Source: Aureimonas fodinaquatilis (lineage in GTDB: Bacteria; Pseudomonadota; Alphaproteobacteria; Rhizobiales; Rhizobiaceae). Taken from it: a DNA stretch of 64,000 nucleotides. The notes beneath the pieces are model-generated. The model searched no databases. It was not told where the DNA came from and saw only the letters and a list, made by a program, of their open reading frames with translations. Position 1 is the first letter of the stretch, and the number at the start of each line of letters is the position of its first letter. The DNA lies in contig NZ_VTWH01000002.1 in NCBI RefSeq assembly GCF_008369445.1, positions 186,001 to 250,000 of the forward strand, written 5' to 3'. The position numbers and the translations under genes are program-made. Below, in pieces: positions 28,380-35,901 of the stretch.

Positions 28380-28702
28380 TCAACATCCTCCGCACGACAC
28401 AACTACAGGTTCTAATGTACCTGATTATATGCTTTAGACATTAATCGAAAGATGTTTGATAGCTAGATTGAATTTCTCAGCTACGGCAACTCTGAGCGGC
28501 CGAAATGCGTTGTTAGGACGGGCCACAAAAAAAACCCAATAGCTAGAGTAATCAAGTTAGTGAATGAATTCATCGGGCACTCACCGCAATTTCTCTATGG
28601 GTCGGCTGGTAATGGCGCTTGATAGTGCAAATTCTGAGAGAGCACCTGCGCTATGACCGCTCGGGGCTTTTTGTTTGAAACGGCCGGACGTTCGAAGACC
28701 CG
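28380..28702. other. Intergenic region between divergent genes, no gene seen
   Basis: This AT-richer 323-bp stretch separates the leftward DUF1254 pair from the rightward diguanylate cyclase and must hold both promoters. I see no convincing reading frame, hairpin or operator in it. Confidence 0.5.
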
Positions 28703-29929
28703 ATGAGCTTTCTCGATGTGCTTCCCAGGTTGGATTTTCTGACAATTTACGTCATGATCGCTGTGATCGGCATCGCTCTCAGTGCGGTTTGGGGGGCTGT
28801 CTGCTGGCAGCATCGCAGCTTCATTTCAGCGCGCGTCTGGTTTGTCGGTTGCATAGCGCAGGCTGCCGGCGGTCTTTTGTTGCCGTTTCAAATCGGCAAC
28901 CTTGCCGCCCCGGTCGCCTCACTTGCATTTGGCCTTATCGTGTTCGGGTTCTGGTTGCTTTGGTCCGGAGTGAGAGGCTTTTACGGTCGTGATCTGCGTA
29001 TAAAGACTGCCGTTGGCGCAAGCGCACTTTGTTCACTTCTGACCGTAATTCTCTTCGACAACAAAGAGCATCTCGCAATTTTATATGCAGCCGGGCAAAT
29101 CGTTCCGCAGGTTGCTCTGTTGCGGCTTTTTCTGAAAACAAGAGGCCGCTCAATCGGTGCACTTATCGGTTGTGCAGGTCTGTTCATCGGCCTCACCAGC
29201 CACGTCATCGTGGTGGTGATGAACATCGTTATTCTTGCAGGGTCAGGTCCGGTGCCCGATTGGTTTGCGCTTGCGGCTCTGACAATGGTCGGCGCTGTCA
29301 TGTGTGGCCTTCTGCTTAATTTTGGCCTGGCAGTGATGACCATCGACCATTTGCGGGAAGAGCTGGCCATTCTGGCCAATACGGAATCGTTGACCGGCCT
29401 TTTGAACCGCCGGGGGTTTGAGGATAATGCCAAGGGCGCGCTGATGCTCGCTGCTGGTCCTGCATCTATGGTGTTGTGTGACCTCGACCACTTTAAATCT
29501 GTTAATGATCGCTTCGGTCATACGGCCGGAGACACGGTTCTGCGAGAGTTCAGCGAGATTTTGCGATCGCATCTGCGCTCTGTTGACATCTGCGGGCGTG
29601 TCGGCGGCGAAGAGTTTGCTATTTTGTTCCCAGGGTTGAGTTTGTCTGAAGCGCGAAAGCGCGTGGGTGATTTGCGCAAACGCCTGAACCAGACGGAGTT
29701 TAAATCCAGAGGTGAGGTTTTCTCAGTTACAGCCAGCTTTGGCATTTCTGAAAGACTGAAGGGTGAGCCTTACGAAGTGTTGTTCAGCCGCACAGACCGT
29801 CTTTTATATGCCGCGAAGGACAGCGGGCGAGACCGGATTTTCAGCGGTATAGCTGGATTGTCGCAAACCGTGAATGGCCCAGAGGATGAGATTCGAACCC
29901 ACGATACCGTCACCAGTTTGCTCCCTTAA
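28703..29929 (+). CDS. Membrane-bound diguanylate cyclase (GGDEF protein)
   Basis: A 408-residue enzyme making cyclic di-GMP from two GTP. Residues about 15-215 form six or seven membrane helices, probably a sensor; the GGDEF domain occupies about 222-385, with the active-site loop GGEEF at 301-305 and an intact inhibitory I-site RSVD at 292-295, exactly five residues before it. Therefore it should be active and feedback inhibited. The last about 17 residues (from GPEDE) are encoded by tRNA-Ser-like sequence, so the native C-terminus was replaced or extended by an old integration event. Confidence 0.88.
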   Translation: MSFLDVLPRLDFLTIYVMIAVIGIALSAVWGAVCWQHRSFISARVWFVGCIAQAAGGLLLPFQIGNLAAPVASLAFGLIVFGFWLLWSGVRGFYGRDLRIKTAVGASALCSLLTVILFDNKEHLAILYAAGQIVPQVALLRLFLKTRGRSIGALIGCAGLFIGLTSHVIVVVMNIVILAGSGPVPDWFALAALTMVGAVMCGLLLNFGLAVMTIDHLREELAILANTESLTGLLNRRGFEDNAKGALMLAAGPASMVLCDLDHFKSVNDRFGHTAGDTVLREFSEILRSHLRSVDICGRVGGEEFAILFPGLSLSEARKRVGDLRKRLNQTEFKSRGEVFSVTASFGISERLKGEPYEVLFSRTDRLLYAAKDSGRDRIFSGIAGLSQTVNGPEDEIRTHDTVTSLLP

Positions 29930-29938
29930 TAGGGGGAG
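29875..29938 (-). repeat. Degenerate tRNA-Ser 3' fragment (old attachment site)
   Basis: Reading leftwards this matches the 3' part of a tRNA-Ser gene. Against the better copy at 31492-31554 I count eight mismatches and one 1-bp insertion over 63 positions; the T-arm core GATTCGAACCCACGATACCG is identical. It directly abuts the remains of an integrase gene in the same relative position and orientation as at 31.5 kb. It is therefore best read as the attachment site of an earlier element. Confidence 0.85.
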
Positions 29939-29951
29939 AAGATCGTTATTT

Positions 29952-30300
29952 CTCAGGATCACCGCGCTTCATTCTGCCCATTCTCGAAAATCCCACCCGA
30001 AATTCACGGCATGAAATGCAAATGCCGGGGTTCCAAGTTTGGTGCATCTCTGCCACTCGCGAGATTCCATTCTCCTTCACCTTATGGAATTTGCAAATCC
30101 TTGGTTTGAGCGTGGAACCAAGTTGCCTAAGTGTGGCGACAGACGTGAGGCGCTATCAGACCTGCATCCAAGCCGGCTGCCGTTACTGCTAAACCAAACG
30201 GCTTAGCTCTATGGCCAGTGCCTTCGCTTTGCCTCGAAAAGCCCGGGCCATCGACGCCTATTGTTGGCAAAGTTGACATGACGGTGATTACGCGCGGAGC
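29952..30300 (-). pseudogene. Decayed C-terminal part of a tyrosine integrase
   Basis: Translated leftwards, 30300-30130 gives PRVITVMSTLPTIGVDGPGF and later PHVCRHT, matching residues 221-284 of the intact integrase at 31571-32611. A stop follows, and the homology continues at the DNA level through a disrupted stretch to the end of the gene, including GGGTGGGATTTTCGAGAA. The codon equivalent to catalytic Tyr313 reads TGC (Cys). The first two thirds are missing. It is non-functional. Confidence 0.88.
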
Positions 30301-30312
30301 AACCATTTCGGC

Positions 30313-30639
30313 ATGCTCTCCTGGCGGGAGGGAACTGGCGCAGATTACGATCTGCAAATTGCTGAAGATTTGCTGCCCAACTGGTTCAGCTCTCCGGTGG
30401 ATATACGACGGACCAAATATGCTTATGCGCATATCGGCCAGCTGCACAGCGATCAGGGTCGCAAATCTGGCCTGATGTACGTAGCGCTACATGAGACGTC
30501 AGCCGCGCCAGATGCTTACGCCGCAGGCCGAGGTTGGTTATCGGGCAGATCCGCAACGGTGATTCCATACAGCATGGGTGCAGGAGAGGATTATCGCTCA
30601 ACCCTGCAGCCAGAAATGTTGCTGCGAATGATAACGTGA
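30313..30639 (+). CDS. Hypothetical protein or fragment
   Basis: A 108-residue reading frame immediately beyond the broken edge of the integrase remnant. The composition is protein-like (ADYDLQIAEDLLPNWFSSP, YAYAHIGQLHSDQGRKSG), with no membrane segment. I do not recognise it. Its position suggests it may be the surviving C-terminal part of a gene truncated when the old element decayed; the ATG at 30313 has a plausible but weak upstream context. Confidence 0.35.
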   Translation: MLSWREGTGADYDLQIAEDLLPNWFSSPVDIRRTKYAYAHIGQLHSDQGRKSGLMYVALHETSAAPDAYAAGRGWLSGRSATVIPYSMGAGEDYRSTLQPEMLLRMIT

Positions 30640-30674
30640 AGGCTGCCTGATCGGGGTGCCAAGCCCCATCCTGT

Positions 30675-30959
30675 CTACCCGGCCTGGCGATTGCGAGCGT
30701 CTTCCATCTTCTGCTTGAACGCTTCGGTTTTGCGTTTCTTCTCCATCTTGCGATAGAGCCACATGCCATCTGCTTGACGTCCGCAGCTTGGGCAGAAATG
30801 GGCGCGAGACGTTTGGCTCATCAAAAACCATGGAATTAGCCAGAGCCCGAATGTGAAAACTGTTAGCAATAAATGGAGTATGTGGTTGGGGGTGTTGCGT
30901 TCCGCGAGAACAATCTTGTCCTCATGCCTGCAATACATTTGCTCTTTTCTAACGCCCAC
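30675..30959 (-). CDS. Small membrane protein with zinc-ribbon-like cysteines
   Basis: A 94-residue protein. A central hydrophobic hairpin (HILHLLLTVFTFGLWLIPWFL) is flanked by Cys9 (in MYCRHEDK) and a CPSCG pair after the helix, then a basic, helical tail (KMEKKRKTEAFKQKMEDARN). This layout resembles small proteins with a zinc ribbon at a membrane. The function is unknown. It lies in the scar region between the integrase remnant and the intact prophage, so it could be cargo of the lost element. Confidence 0.55.
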   Translation of the reverse strand: MGVRKEQMYCRHEDKIVLAERNTPNHILHLLLTVFTFGLWLIPWFLMSQTSRAHFCPSCGRQADGMWLYRKMEKKRKTEAFKQKMEDARNRQAG

Positions 30960-31491
30960 TGAATGCTCCTACAATTATTGGCAGGAAAGAAACATCATAT
31001 AGATGAATTGTCTAGTGGTCGCGTGCTTATGAGTGCCAATGATATGAAATTTAAACATTCATAAGAATGTGAGGTTTAAATTGAAAGGATGTATGGTTGT
31101 CGCGTTGGTACTTAGGCAGACGAAATCACGGTCTTCGGCTTTAAAACTGGCGCGCATGTTAGCTACCGCCCGTCGTGTGAGGAGACGGACACATCCGGGT
31201 TCTATTTCCGCAGTGAACCTCCTAGGCCTCACCCAGCCTTCACTACCTATGTTCTATGGGCGCACGACGCCACGGCAGTGACAATTATGAGTGTCAAAGA
31301 CTAATCTCATTGGACAAAGCGAAGGCTTTCCAAGCGCTTCCAGGAAAGCGCCCAATTAAATTTAAATGGGCGCTGTTTTTAGCTTTTACAAATTTCCCCA
31401 CCTCAGTGCGCATGTTCCTGCAAATTCTGCTTCGCTCGGCACTCTTAATACAGAGGTAGTGGTGGGGGAAAGCCTGCTTAAAGGCCTGAAA
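30960..31491. other. 532-bp stretch without a convincing gene
   Basis: AT-richer sequence between the small membrane protein and the prophage edge. Short reading frames exist but show no ribosome binding site or family features. The only structure noticed is the hairpin at 31347-31380. Confidence 0.5.
31347..31380 (+). terminator. Terminator-like hairpin
   Basis: AGCGCCCA (31347-31354) pairs with TGGGCGCT (31367-31374) and is followed by GTTTTT. It would stop rightward transcription just before the prophage boundary. No gene ending here was identified. Confidence 0.55.
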
Positions 31492-31554
31492 TGGCGGAGA
31501 GGATGGGATTCGAACCCACGATACCGTCACCGGTATACTCCCTTAGCAGGGGAG
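31492..31554 (-). repeat. Prophage left attachment site: 3' portion of tRNA-Ser(GCU)
   Basis: Read leftwards: a complete anticodon arm (stem CTCCC/GGGAG, seven-base loop CTGCTAA with anticodon GCT), variable arm, T-arm (GGTTCGAATCC) and acceptor 3' strand ending TCTCCGCCA. The 5' half of a tRNA is absent: upstream sequence is phage DNA. This is the pattern left when a phage integrates into the 3' part of tRNA-Ser, with the restored full tRNA expected at the other end of the prophage, beyond the window. Confidence 0.88.
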
Positions 31555-31570
31555 AGAAAATCCCTATTTC

Positions 31571-32611
31571 TCAGGCTCTCAGGGCCTCATTCCCCCAATT
31601 CTCCCCCAGTTCTCGAAAATCCCATCCAGAATTCAACGCGTCCAATGCAAGGGACGGTGTGCCAAGCTTGGTGTATCGCTGCCACTCTCCCGACTTCCAG
31701 CCGCCTTCATCTTGCAACCTTCGAACATCCTTGGTCTGAGCGTAAAACCATGTCGCCCAGGTGTGACGGCAGACGTGCGGGGTTATCGTGTTCTCGTCCA
31801 GCCCCGCATCCTTCACAGCCTGTGCAAATGGTTTGGCTATCTGACCACCACCAGCATTTCGCATTGAAAAACCCATCCCATCGTGACGCCTGAAAAGAGG
31901 CCCATCCACACCGACTGTGGGCAGCGTGGATAGCGCGGCGATAACGCGGGGAATTAACGAAATCCTGCGCTCCTCGCCATTCTTTGTGTTTCGAAGAATT
32001 GCGTACTTGTGGTCGAGTGATACGTCACGAGAATCCAGAGAAAGTGCTTCACCGGTTCGGCAGCCCTGACCGAAGAGCATTGTCACGAGCGCAGGAAGAA
32101 AAGCGTTCGCGTTTTTGCTGATCGAAATAATGATGGCATCGGCTTGAGCTGGGGTAGTAAACACTGTTCTTTTCCTATCGCCAGTTGGAGATTTGATGCG
32201 AGGGGCGACACATAGGTCATCCTCTGCGGCGCAGTTCAGAATGGCCTTCACAGGCGTGTATAATTGCCGTCGGATTGTCGCTGGTGACCTACCGGGGTAG
32301 AGCGCATTTGCTGCTCGGCGCATTTCTGCGTTCGTCACTTCCGATACCAGTTTGTCAGCAAAATGCCGTCGAACAGGTTTCAGAAAACGCGCGTTCGGAT
32401 GTTGCCTCTCATACAGATCCAGCGCCTGAATGAACGTTAACTCGGCTTGTTGATCATACGTATCGGCGCATAACTCCGCGATGATGCCGGGGAGCGAGGC
32501 TTTAGCGTCGGCAAGCTTTTCGCATTTTGTGCTGATTTCAACCCTGCGACCGCCGACCGTGCCGCGGGCATACCAGTACGGGCTTTTCGGACGTTTTTTA
32601 AGTTCGAGCAT
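31571..32611 (-). CDS. int: Tyrosine-type site-specific integrase
   Basis: A 346-residue phage integrase. An N-terminal arm-binding and SAM-like core-binding region (about 1-130) is followed by the catalytic domain with Arg185 (QGCRTGEAL), His279 and Arg282 (HVCRHT), Trp305 (EGGW, in the place of the second His/Trp) and nucleophile Tyr313 (QRYTKLGT). It ends 16 bases before the tRNA-Ser attachment repeat, as expected for an enzyme acting there. The N-terminal coding region overlaps the excisionase-like gene by about 175 bases in another frame. Confidence 0.94.
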   Translation of the reverse strand: MLELKKRPKSPYWYARGTVGGRRVEISTKCEKLADAKASLPGIIAELCADTYDQQAELTFIQALDLYERQHPNARFLKPVRRHFADKLVSEVTNAEMRRAANALYPGRSPATIRRQLYTPVKAILNCAAEDDLCVAPRIKSPTGDRKRTVFTTPAQADAIIISISKNANAFLPALVTMLFGQGCRTGEALSLDSRDVSLDHKYAILRNTKNGEERRISLIPRVIAALSTLPTVGVDGPLFRRHDGMGFSMRNAGGGQIAKPFAQAVKDAGLDENTITPHVCRHTWATWFYAQTKDVRRLQDEGGWKSGEWQRYTKLGTPSLALDALNSGWDFRELGENWGNEALRA

Positions 32612-32793
32612 TTTGGCTCCATTATTCTGTCGAGGTCTTCCGGAAGAAAAAACATCTCTCTCCCAACCTCTCTGTACGCCCCGATCTCCCTTGCTTTTCG
32701 CCTCAAAGCGCGCTCGGAAATACGGACACCCGCCATCAACAGCTTTTCCACAGCAGCGGCAGGAGAAATTACGCGTTCAAGCTGCGCGCTCAT
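32437..32793 (-). CDS. Excisionase-like helix-turn-helix protein
   Basis: A 118-residue DNA-binding protein. Residues about 12-45 (PAAAVEKLLMAGVRISERAL, then REVGREMFFLPEDLDRIM) resemble the winged HTH of MerR/excisionase-type proteins. The gene sits directly upstream of the integrase in the same operon, so a recombination directionality role is likely. The second half, basic and low-complexity, overlaps the integrase start; homologues may be shorter. ATG 32793 follows GGAGGGTGAGC. Confidence 0.65.
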   Translation of the reverse strand: MSAQLERVISPAAAVEKLLMAGVRISERALRRKAREIGAYREVGREMFFLPEDLDRIMEPKCSNLKNVRKARTGMPAARSAVAGLKSAQNAKSLPTLKPRSPASSRSYAPIRMINKPS

Positions 32794-32795
32794 GC

Positions 32796-32918
32796 TCACC
32801 CTCCTTTCCCTCGCATTGCCAGTGCGATCACCGAAGCCGCATGCCCAATGCACAAAATCAACATAACTGTTCCGGCAAACGTCCAGAACGATGAGAAGAT
32901 GAATTCAAGGATGGTCAT
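32796..32918 (-). CDS. Tiny membrane protein (40 aa)
   Basis: MTILEFIFSSFWTFAGTVML opens a 40-residue protein that is almost entirely one membrane helix, ending in MRGKGG. ATG 32918 has a strong GGAGGCC ribosome binding site and overlaps the stop of the preceding small gene by ATGA; its own stop is two bases before the excisionase start. Unknown function. Confidence 0.6.
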   Translation of the reverse strand: MTILEFIFSSFWTFAGTVMLILCIGHAASVIALAMRGKGG

Positions 32919-33043
32919 CGTTTGGCCTCCACGTCACGCCAAGTCGGCATTGCCCTTTGAAGCCGCGATCTATGTGGCTCAGGGCAAACTGCCCATCCAA
33001 TGCGCGATATGAGCTTGAACAGTTTCCAGCGGATTGCGGTCAT
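32915..33043 (-). CDS. Small basic protein (42 aa)
   Basis: A 42-residue, arginine- and tryptophan-rich protein (MTAIRWKLFKLISRIGWAVC...) with an amphipathic N-terminus. It overlaps both neighbours by ATGA, which supports translation. A GGACGGGG ribosome binding site precedes it inside the upstream gene. Unknown function. Confidence 0.5.
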   Translation of the reverse strand: MTAIRWKLFKLISRIGWAVCPEPHRSRLQRAMPTWRDVEAKR

Positions 33044-33804
33044 TCCCCGTCCTCCTGCTTGCGCAGGGCAGCTATGGCGACCTGACGTATTCGCTCATAG
33101 TTTGCCTGACCGGGGCCGCTTCCCAGATTGCCTTCAGCAATATTTCGCAGGGCAATCCTTATCCGTTCAGCATCGACCGGGGCGGGGTGTCCAAAGTCCT
33201 TGAGCGCAAAATCACGTTCTGCCTCTTTGGCAACATCAAAGGCTTTGAGTAGCCATTGCGGTTCGGGATGCCAATCAGTGGAACCGAACCAAACGGTTAT
33301 CGGCACGATGGAGCGGGCGTCTGTTTCGCCGCGCCAGTTGGTATAAGTCAGCGTCACCGCCTGCCCGGTATCGGCTGCGGGCTCCGCATCCATCTTCGGG
33401 TCACTCCAACCAAAATCGTAATCAAGCGCTCCCATAATAGAGTGACACCGCGCTTCCCAAGACCTGTGTGTCTCGGACATGGCCTGCACAGCATTTTCGA
33501 TACGGTCTTTCAGAGTAGCTTCATTGTCGGTATCGGCAGCGGGCTCATCGCTATCAGCGTGGGATCGAATGCGTTCGGCGATCTGAATTGATGCCGTTTC
33601 CAGAAGACCGGAATAGTCGCCCCAATCCTCGAATGTTAATGCCACCTTTGCCGCTTCCTCGAAAGCATCACGGCGGGCAGTCGATAGGGCGTTCAGAACA
33701 GTGCGGATATCCTCGCGGTCCTCAAACGTCGTGGCATGGAAGAAGGACGGATTGCGCAGTAGTAACACCACCCGCTCAACGGCTTGTTTCAGTTCAACCG
33801 TCAT
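33040..33804 (-). CDS. Phage protein with WYL-like segment
   Basis: A 254-residue cytosolic protein. Residues about 140-205 (TLTYTNWRGETDARSIVPIT, then WHPEPQWLLKAFDVAKEAERDFAL) form a small beta-rich module that recurs in rhizobial phage proteins and resembles WYL-type ligand-binding domains. The flanks are helical and charged, with an acidic linker DSDEPAADTDNEA. Both ends overlap neighbours by ATGA. Exact role unknown; a nucleic-acid or nucleotide sensor is conceivable. Confidence 0.65.
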   Translation of the reverse strand: MTVELKQAVERVVLLLRNPSFFHATTFEDREDIRTVLNALSTARRDAFEEAAKVALTFEDWGDYSGLLETASIQIAERIRSHADSDEPAADTDNEATLKDRIENAVQAMSETHRSWEARCHSIMGALDYDFGWSDPKMDAEPAADTGQAVTLTYTNWRGETDARSIVPITVWFGSTDWHPEPQWLLKAFDVAKEAERDFALKDFGHPAPVDAERIRIALRNIAEGNLGSGPGQANYERIRQVAIAALRKQEDGE

Positions 33805-34007
33805 TGTGATTTCCTCGCGACGTGCCGAGCCTTGCGCGCAGCCTTGGACTTGTCCCGGCGCTTGCGTTTGGCTGTCTTCATAGGTTTTGGGGTGTCTCGG
33901 ATGGTTTGGTGCTGGCTAAACCGACCAGTGGCATGCGGTTTGAGCCCCAGAGCCATAAAGACGGCTAAATCTACGTCTTCCTCTATCCTCAGAGGTTCAT
34001 CCGTCAT
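33801..34007 (-). CDS. Small phage protein with basic tail
   Basis: A 68-residue protein: acidic N-terminal half (MTDEPLRIEEDVDLAVFMAL) and a strongly basic C-terminal half rich in Lys/Arg (KRKRRDKSKAARKARH), suggesting nucleic-acid contact. It is coupled to both neighbours by short overlaps. Family unknown. Confidence 0.55.
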   Translation of the reverse strand: MTDEPLRIEEDVDLAVFMALGLKPHATGRFSQHQTIRDTPKPMKTAKRKRRDKSKAARKARHVARKSQ

Positions 34008-34284
34008 GGTCGGTTCCTTTCAGAAGGGCGCGGGCTTTTAAAAATCTGTTGGCATCAACGTGGTTTCCGGGCGGATTACCGCTGATCAATGCTAGCTCTG
34101 CGGCTTCTGCAAATGGATGAAGCCCCGCCTCCAACTCTGCATTGCGGGCTTCCAGTGCTTCAATGCGGTCGGCTGCTTCGATGCGCGTGTCATATGTTGG
34201 ATCAGCCACCCAATCCCCAAAATCGCGCCGCAGCCGCTGTTTCAGGTCATCACTCACCGCCAATGGCTTTGTGTCTGTGGTCAT
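33997..34284 (-). CDS. Hypothetical phage protein, coiled-coil
   Basis: A 95-residue protein with a central heptad-like helix (RIEAADRIEALEARNAELEA) typical of small phage early proteins containing 'ADRIEALEA' stretches. ATG 34284 overlaps the upstream stop; the longer frame start at 34341 lies inside the methyltransferase-like gene and is not needed. Confidence 0.65.
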   Translation of the reverse strand: MTTDTKPLAVSDDLKQRLRRDFGDWVADPTYDTRIEAADRIEALEARNAELEAGLHPFAEAAELALISGNPPGNHVDANRFLKARALLKGTDHDG

Positions 34285-34964
34285 GCGACGTTCCTTTCCA
34301 GAAGCTCGGCTTCCTTGCACATCCGGACCCAATCGCCCCATTGCTCTGCAATTGCCTCGGCATGCCCAGGCGTGAATTTGGATCGCGCCATGCGTCGTTC
34401 CTCCGGGTCTGCGGTGGGTGCCATCTGATGAACTTCGTCGCGTGCCGTGGAACCATCCAATGTCCCCGTGGGGCCCAGCTTCGGTAGGCCACCTTTAAGC
34501 CGCCAAGCTGTTGCTTTTTTCACGTTGTCCGGGCCGTTTTCATCGTGGCCAAACCACCAAGGTTGGACGATCTGATCAGGCTTGCCGATCATGAGCTGCG
34601 CATATCCCAGCATCACCGGGTTTTCCCATGCGGCAAAGCGTACAGGGCAGTTCTGCATGTGATGCCAGAACGCCCATGCATGCCGACCCATCTCAAGCCA
34701 GCGATCCTCGTTCAGGCCACCGTTCTTGCTCATGTTCAGGTACAGATGCTTTGCGCCGGAATTGGCCAAGAATGTGCATGTGCGATGGAAGATGGCCAAA
34801 TCCCAGCCATCGCCCTCTATGTCAGACCAGTCGCCCTGATGATGAGGACCGCCGACCTTTGATGGCGAGAAATCACACGACACAGCGTAGTGTCCTCGCG
34901 CGATAAATGCATCGCGCACAACGCCGTTGTGCTCACCGCCAATAAGAACGCGCAGCCCCGTCAT
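34281..34964 (-). CDS. Phage DNA methyltransferase-like protein with altered catalytic loop
   Basis: A 227-residue protein of the phage family that resembles the SAM-binding half of cytosine methyltransferases: RVLIGGEHNGVVRDAFIARGH (first strand and glycine loop), SCDFSPSKVGGPHHQGDW, GWDLAIFHRTCTFLANSG, ENPVMLGYAQLMIG, QPWWFGHDE, WRLKGGLPKL. Relatives carry PPC in the catalytic loop; here it reads HRTC. Cysteine is kept but both prolines are gone, so activity is doubtful. ATG 34964 overlaps the upstream stop. Confidence 0.7.
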   Translation of the reverse strand: MTGLRVLIGGEHNGVVRDAFIARGHYAVSCDFSPSKVGGPHHQGDWSDIEGDGWDLAIFHRTCTFLANSGAKHLYLNMSKNGGLNEDRWLEMGRHAWAFWHHMQNCPVRFAAWENPVMLGYAQLMIGKPDQIVQPWWFGHDENGPDNVKKATAWRLKGGLPKLGPTGTLDGSTARDEVHQMAPTADPEERRMARSKFTPGHAEAIAEQWGDWVRMCKEAELLERNVA

Positions 34965-35569
34965 TTGCAGCCACATGCAGGCTTGGCTTTCGCCTTCCGC
35001 ACCTTCTTTTTCGCAGGGGCTTTCTTGACGGCAACCGGCTTCAATGACGCTTCGTAAGCGGCCAGCTCCTGATAACGCCCAGCCCGCGCAAGATCGCAGC
35101 GGACACCTTTGAGCATCAACGTGGCGTGTGCTTCCCGGATACTGCATTGTGTGTAGAGCAAGGCTCTATCATTTCCGATGGAAATAATATTTCGGACCAC
35201 CTGTCCTGACTTGTAACCCGCAGTAGGAAGTGCAAATCCGACTGCACCAAAGGGCGTTCCGAGCGATACCGCATTCGTGTCGCCATTGCCGCTGATGGAC
35301 GGCGCGACAACCGTGACGTTTTTCGACGTGACATTGACGCCTCCGTTGTTGGCCGATGCGGCAGCATTGCCTCCGGTCGCATTGGCTGTCGCATTCTGCT
35401 GCTGGGTCTGTCCTTGGGTTTGAGCCTGCGCCTGGTGCTGTGACTGCTGGTTCGTGCTGAACCATTTCTGCACCAGTGTTTGCTTGGGCTGCTCGACAGG
35501 TTTGGATGGTGTCTCTGCCAGAGCAGGGGATGCCAGCACGATGCCGGTAAGGATGATCGCGAGCTTCAT
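34961..35569 (-). CDS. Exported Gln/Ala/Asn-rich protein
   Basis: A 202-residue protein with a clear signal peptide (MKLAIILTGIVLASPALA, cleavage before ETPSK). Residues about 42-75 are low complexity, dominated by Gln, Ala, Asn and Thr (QSQHQAQAQTQGQTQQQNAT). A more ordered middle (GTPFGAVGFALPTAGYKSG, YTQCSIREAHATLMLKGVRC) has two cysteines, and the tail is Lys/Ala-rich ending CGCK. An exported protein inside an early phage operon is unusual; it may act in the periplasm, for instance on the envelope or on other phages. Confidence 0.7.
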   Translation of the reverse strand: MKLAIILTGIVLASPALAETPSKPVEQPKQTLVQKWFSTNQQSQHQAQAQTQGQTQQQNATANATGGNAAASANNGGVNVTSKNVTVVAPSISGNGDTNAVSLGTPFGAVGFALPTAGYKSGQVVRNIISIGNDRALLYTQCSIREAHATLMLKGVRCDLARAGRYQELAAYEASLKPVAVKKAPAKKKVRKAKAKPACGCK

Positions 35570-35901
35570 GACCGGCCCTCAGCTTTTGCGATGGCGGCAA
35601 GCATCTGCTCTTGCAGCCCGTCGAATTGCGAATATTGGGTGCCGGAAAAATCCATGACGCTATCAATGCGCTTGAGGACTTCCAGCAGATCAGGCGCTGC
35701 GGCAATCAGCTGGGCGTTTGCAACAGCTTCTCTCTGGCTTGTTGCATTATCCCACTCGTATGGCCATTGCCCGCCTGTCCGTACGACTGTTTTGTCGGTT
35801 TCGTTGACGGCGGATATTGACAAAGGCCAGCCAGTCCATTGACCGCCACTATCGTCAATGAACACGGACCAAGGTCCAGGCGTGTGCTTTGCCTGTGTCA
35901 T
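35566..35901 (-). CDS. Phage protein with KHTPGPW N-terminus (copy 1)
   Basis: A 111-residue protein starting MTQAKHTPGPW, a hallmark of a widespread but uncharacterised phage family, followed by ANAQLIAAAPDLLEVLK and a closing helix AAIAKAEGR. A paralogue with the same start and end lies at 39504-39818. Overlaps both neighbours by four bases. Confidence 0.75.
   Translation of the reverse strand: MTQAKHTPGPWSVFIDDSGGQWTGWPLSISAVNETDKTVVRTGGQWPYEWDNATSQREAVANAQLIAAAPDLLEVLKRIDSVMDFSGTQYSQFDGLQEQMLAAIAKAEGRS

Noticed and set aside
30218-30475. Plus-strand frame across the integrase remnant
   Set aside because: It is antisense to the recognisable integrase homology and has no features.
31294-31530. 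Minus-strand frame starting MTVSWVRIPSSPPFQ
   Set aside because: Sense translation of the tRNA 3' end, a classical false gene call.
31366-31893. Plus-strand frame containing RRGWDSNPRYRHRYTPLAG
   Set aside because: This is the well-known spurious translation of antisense tRNA-Ser 3' sequence and then antisense integrase.
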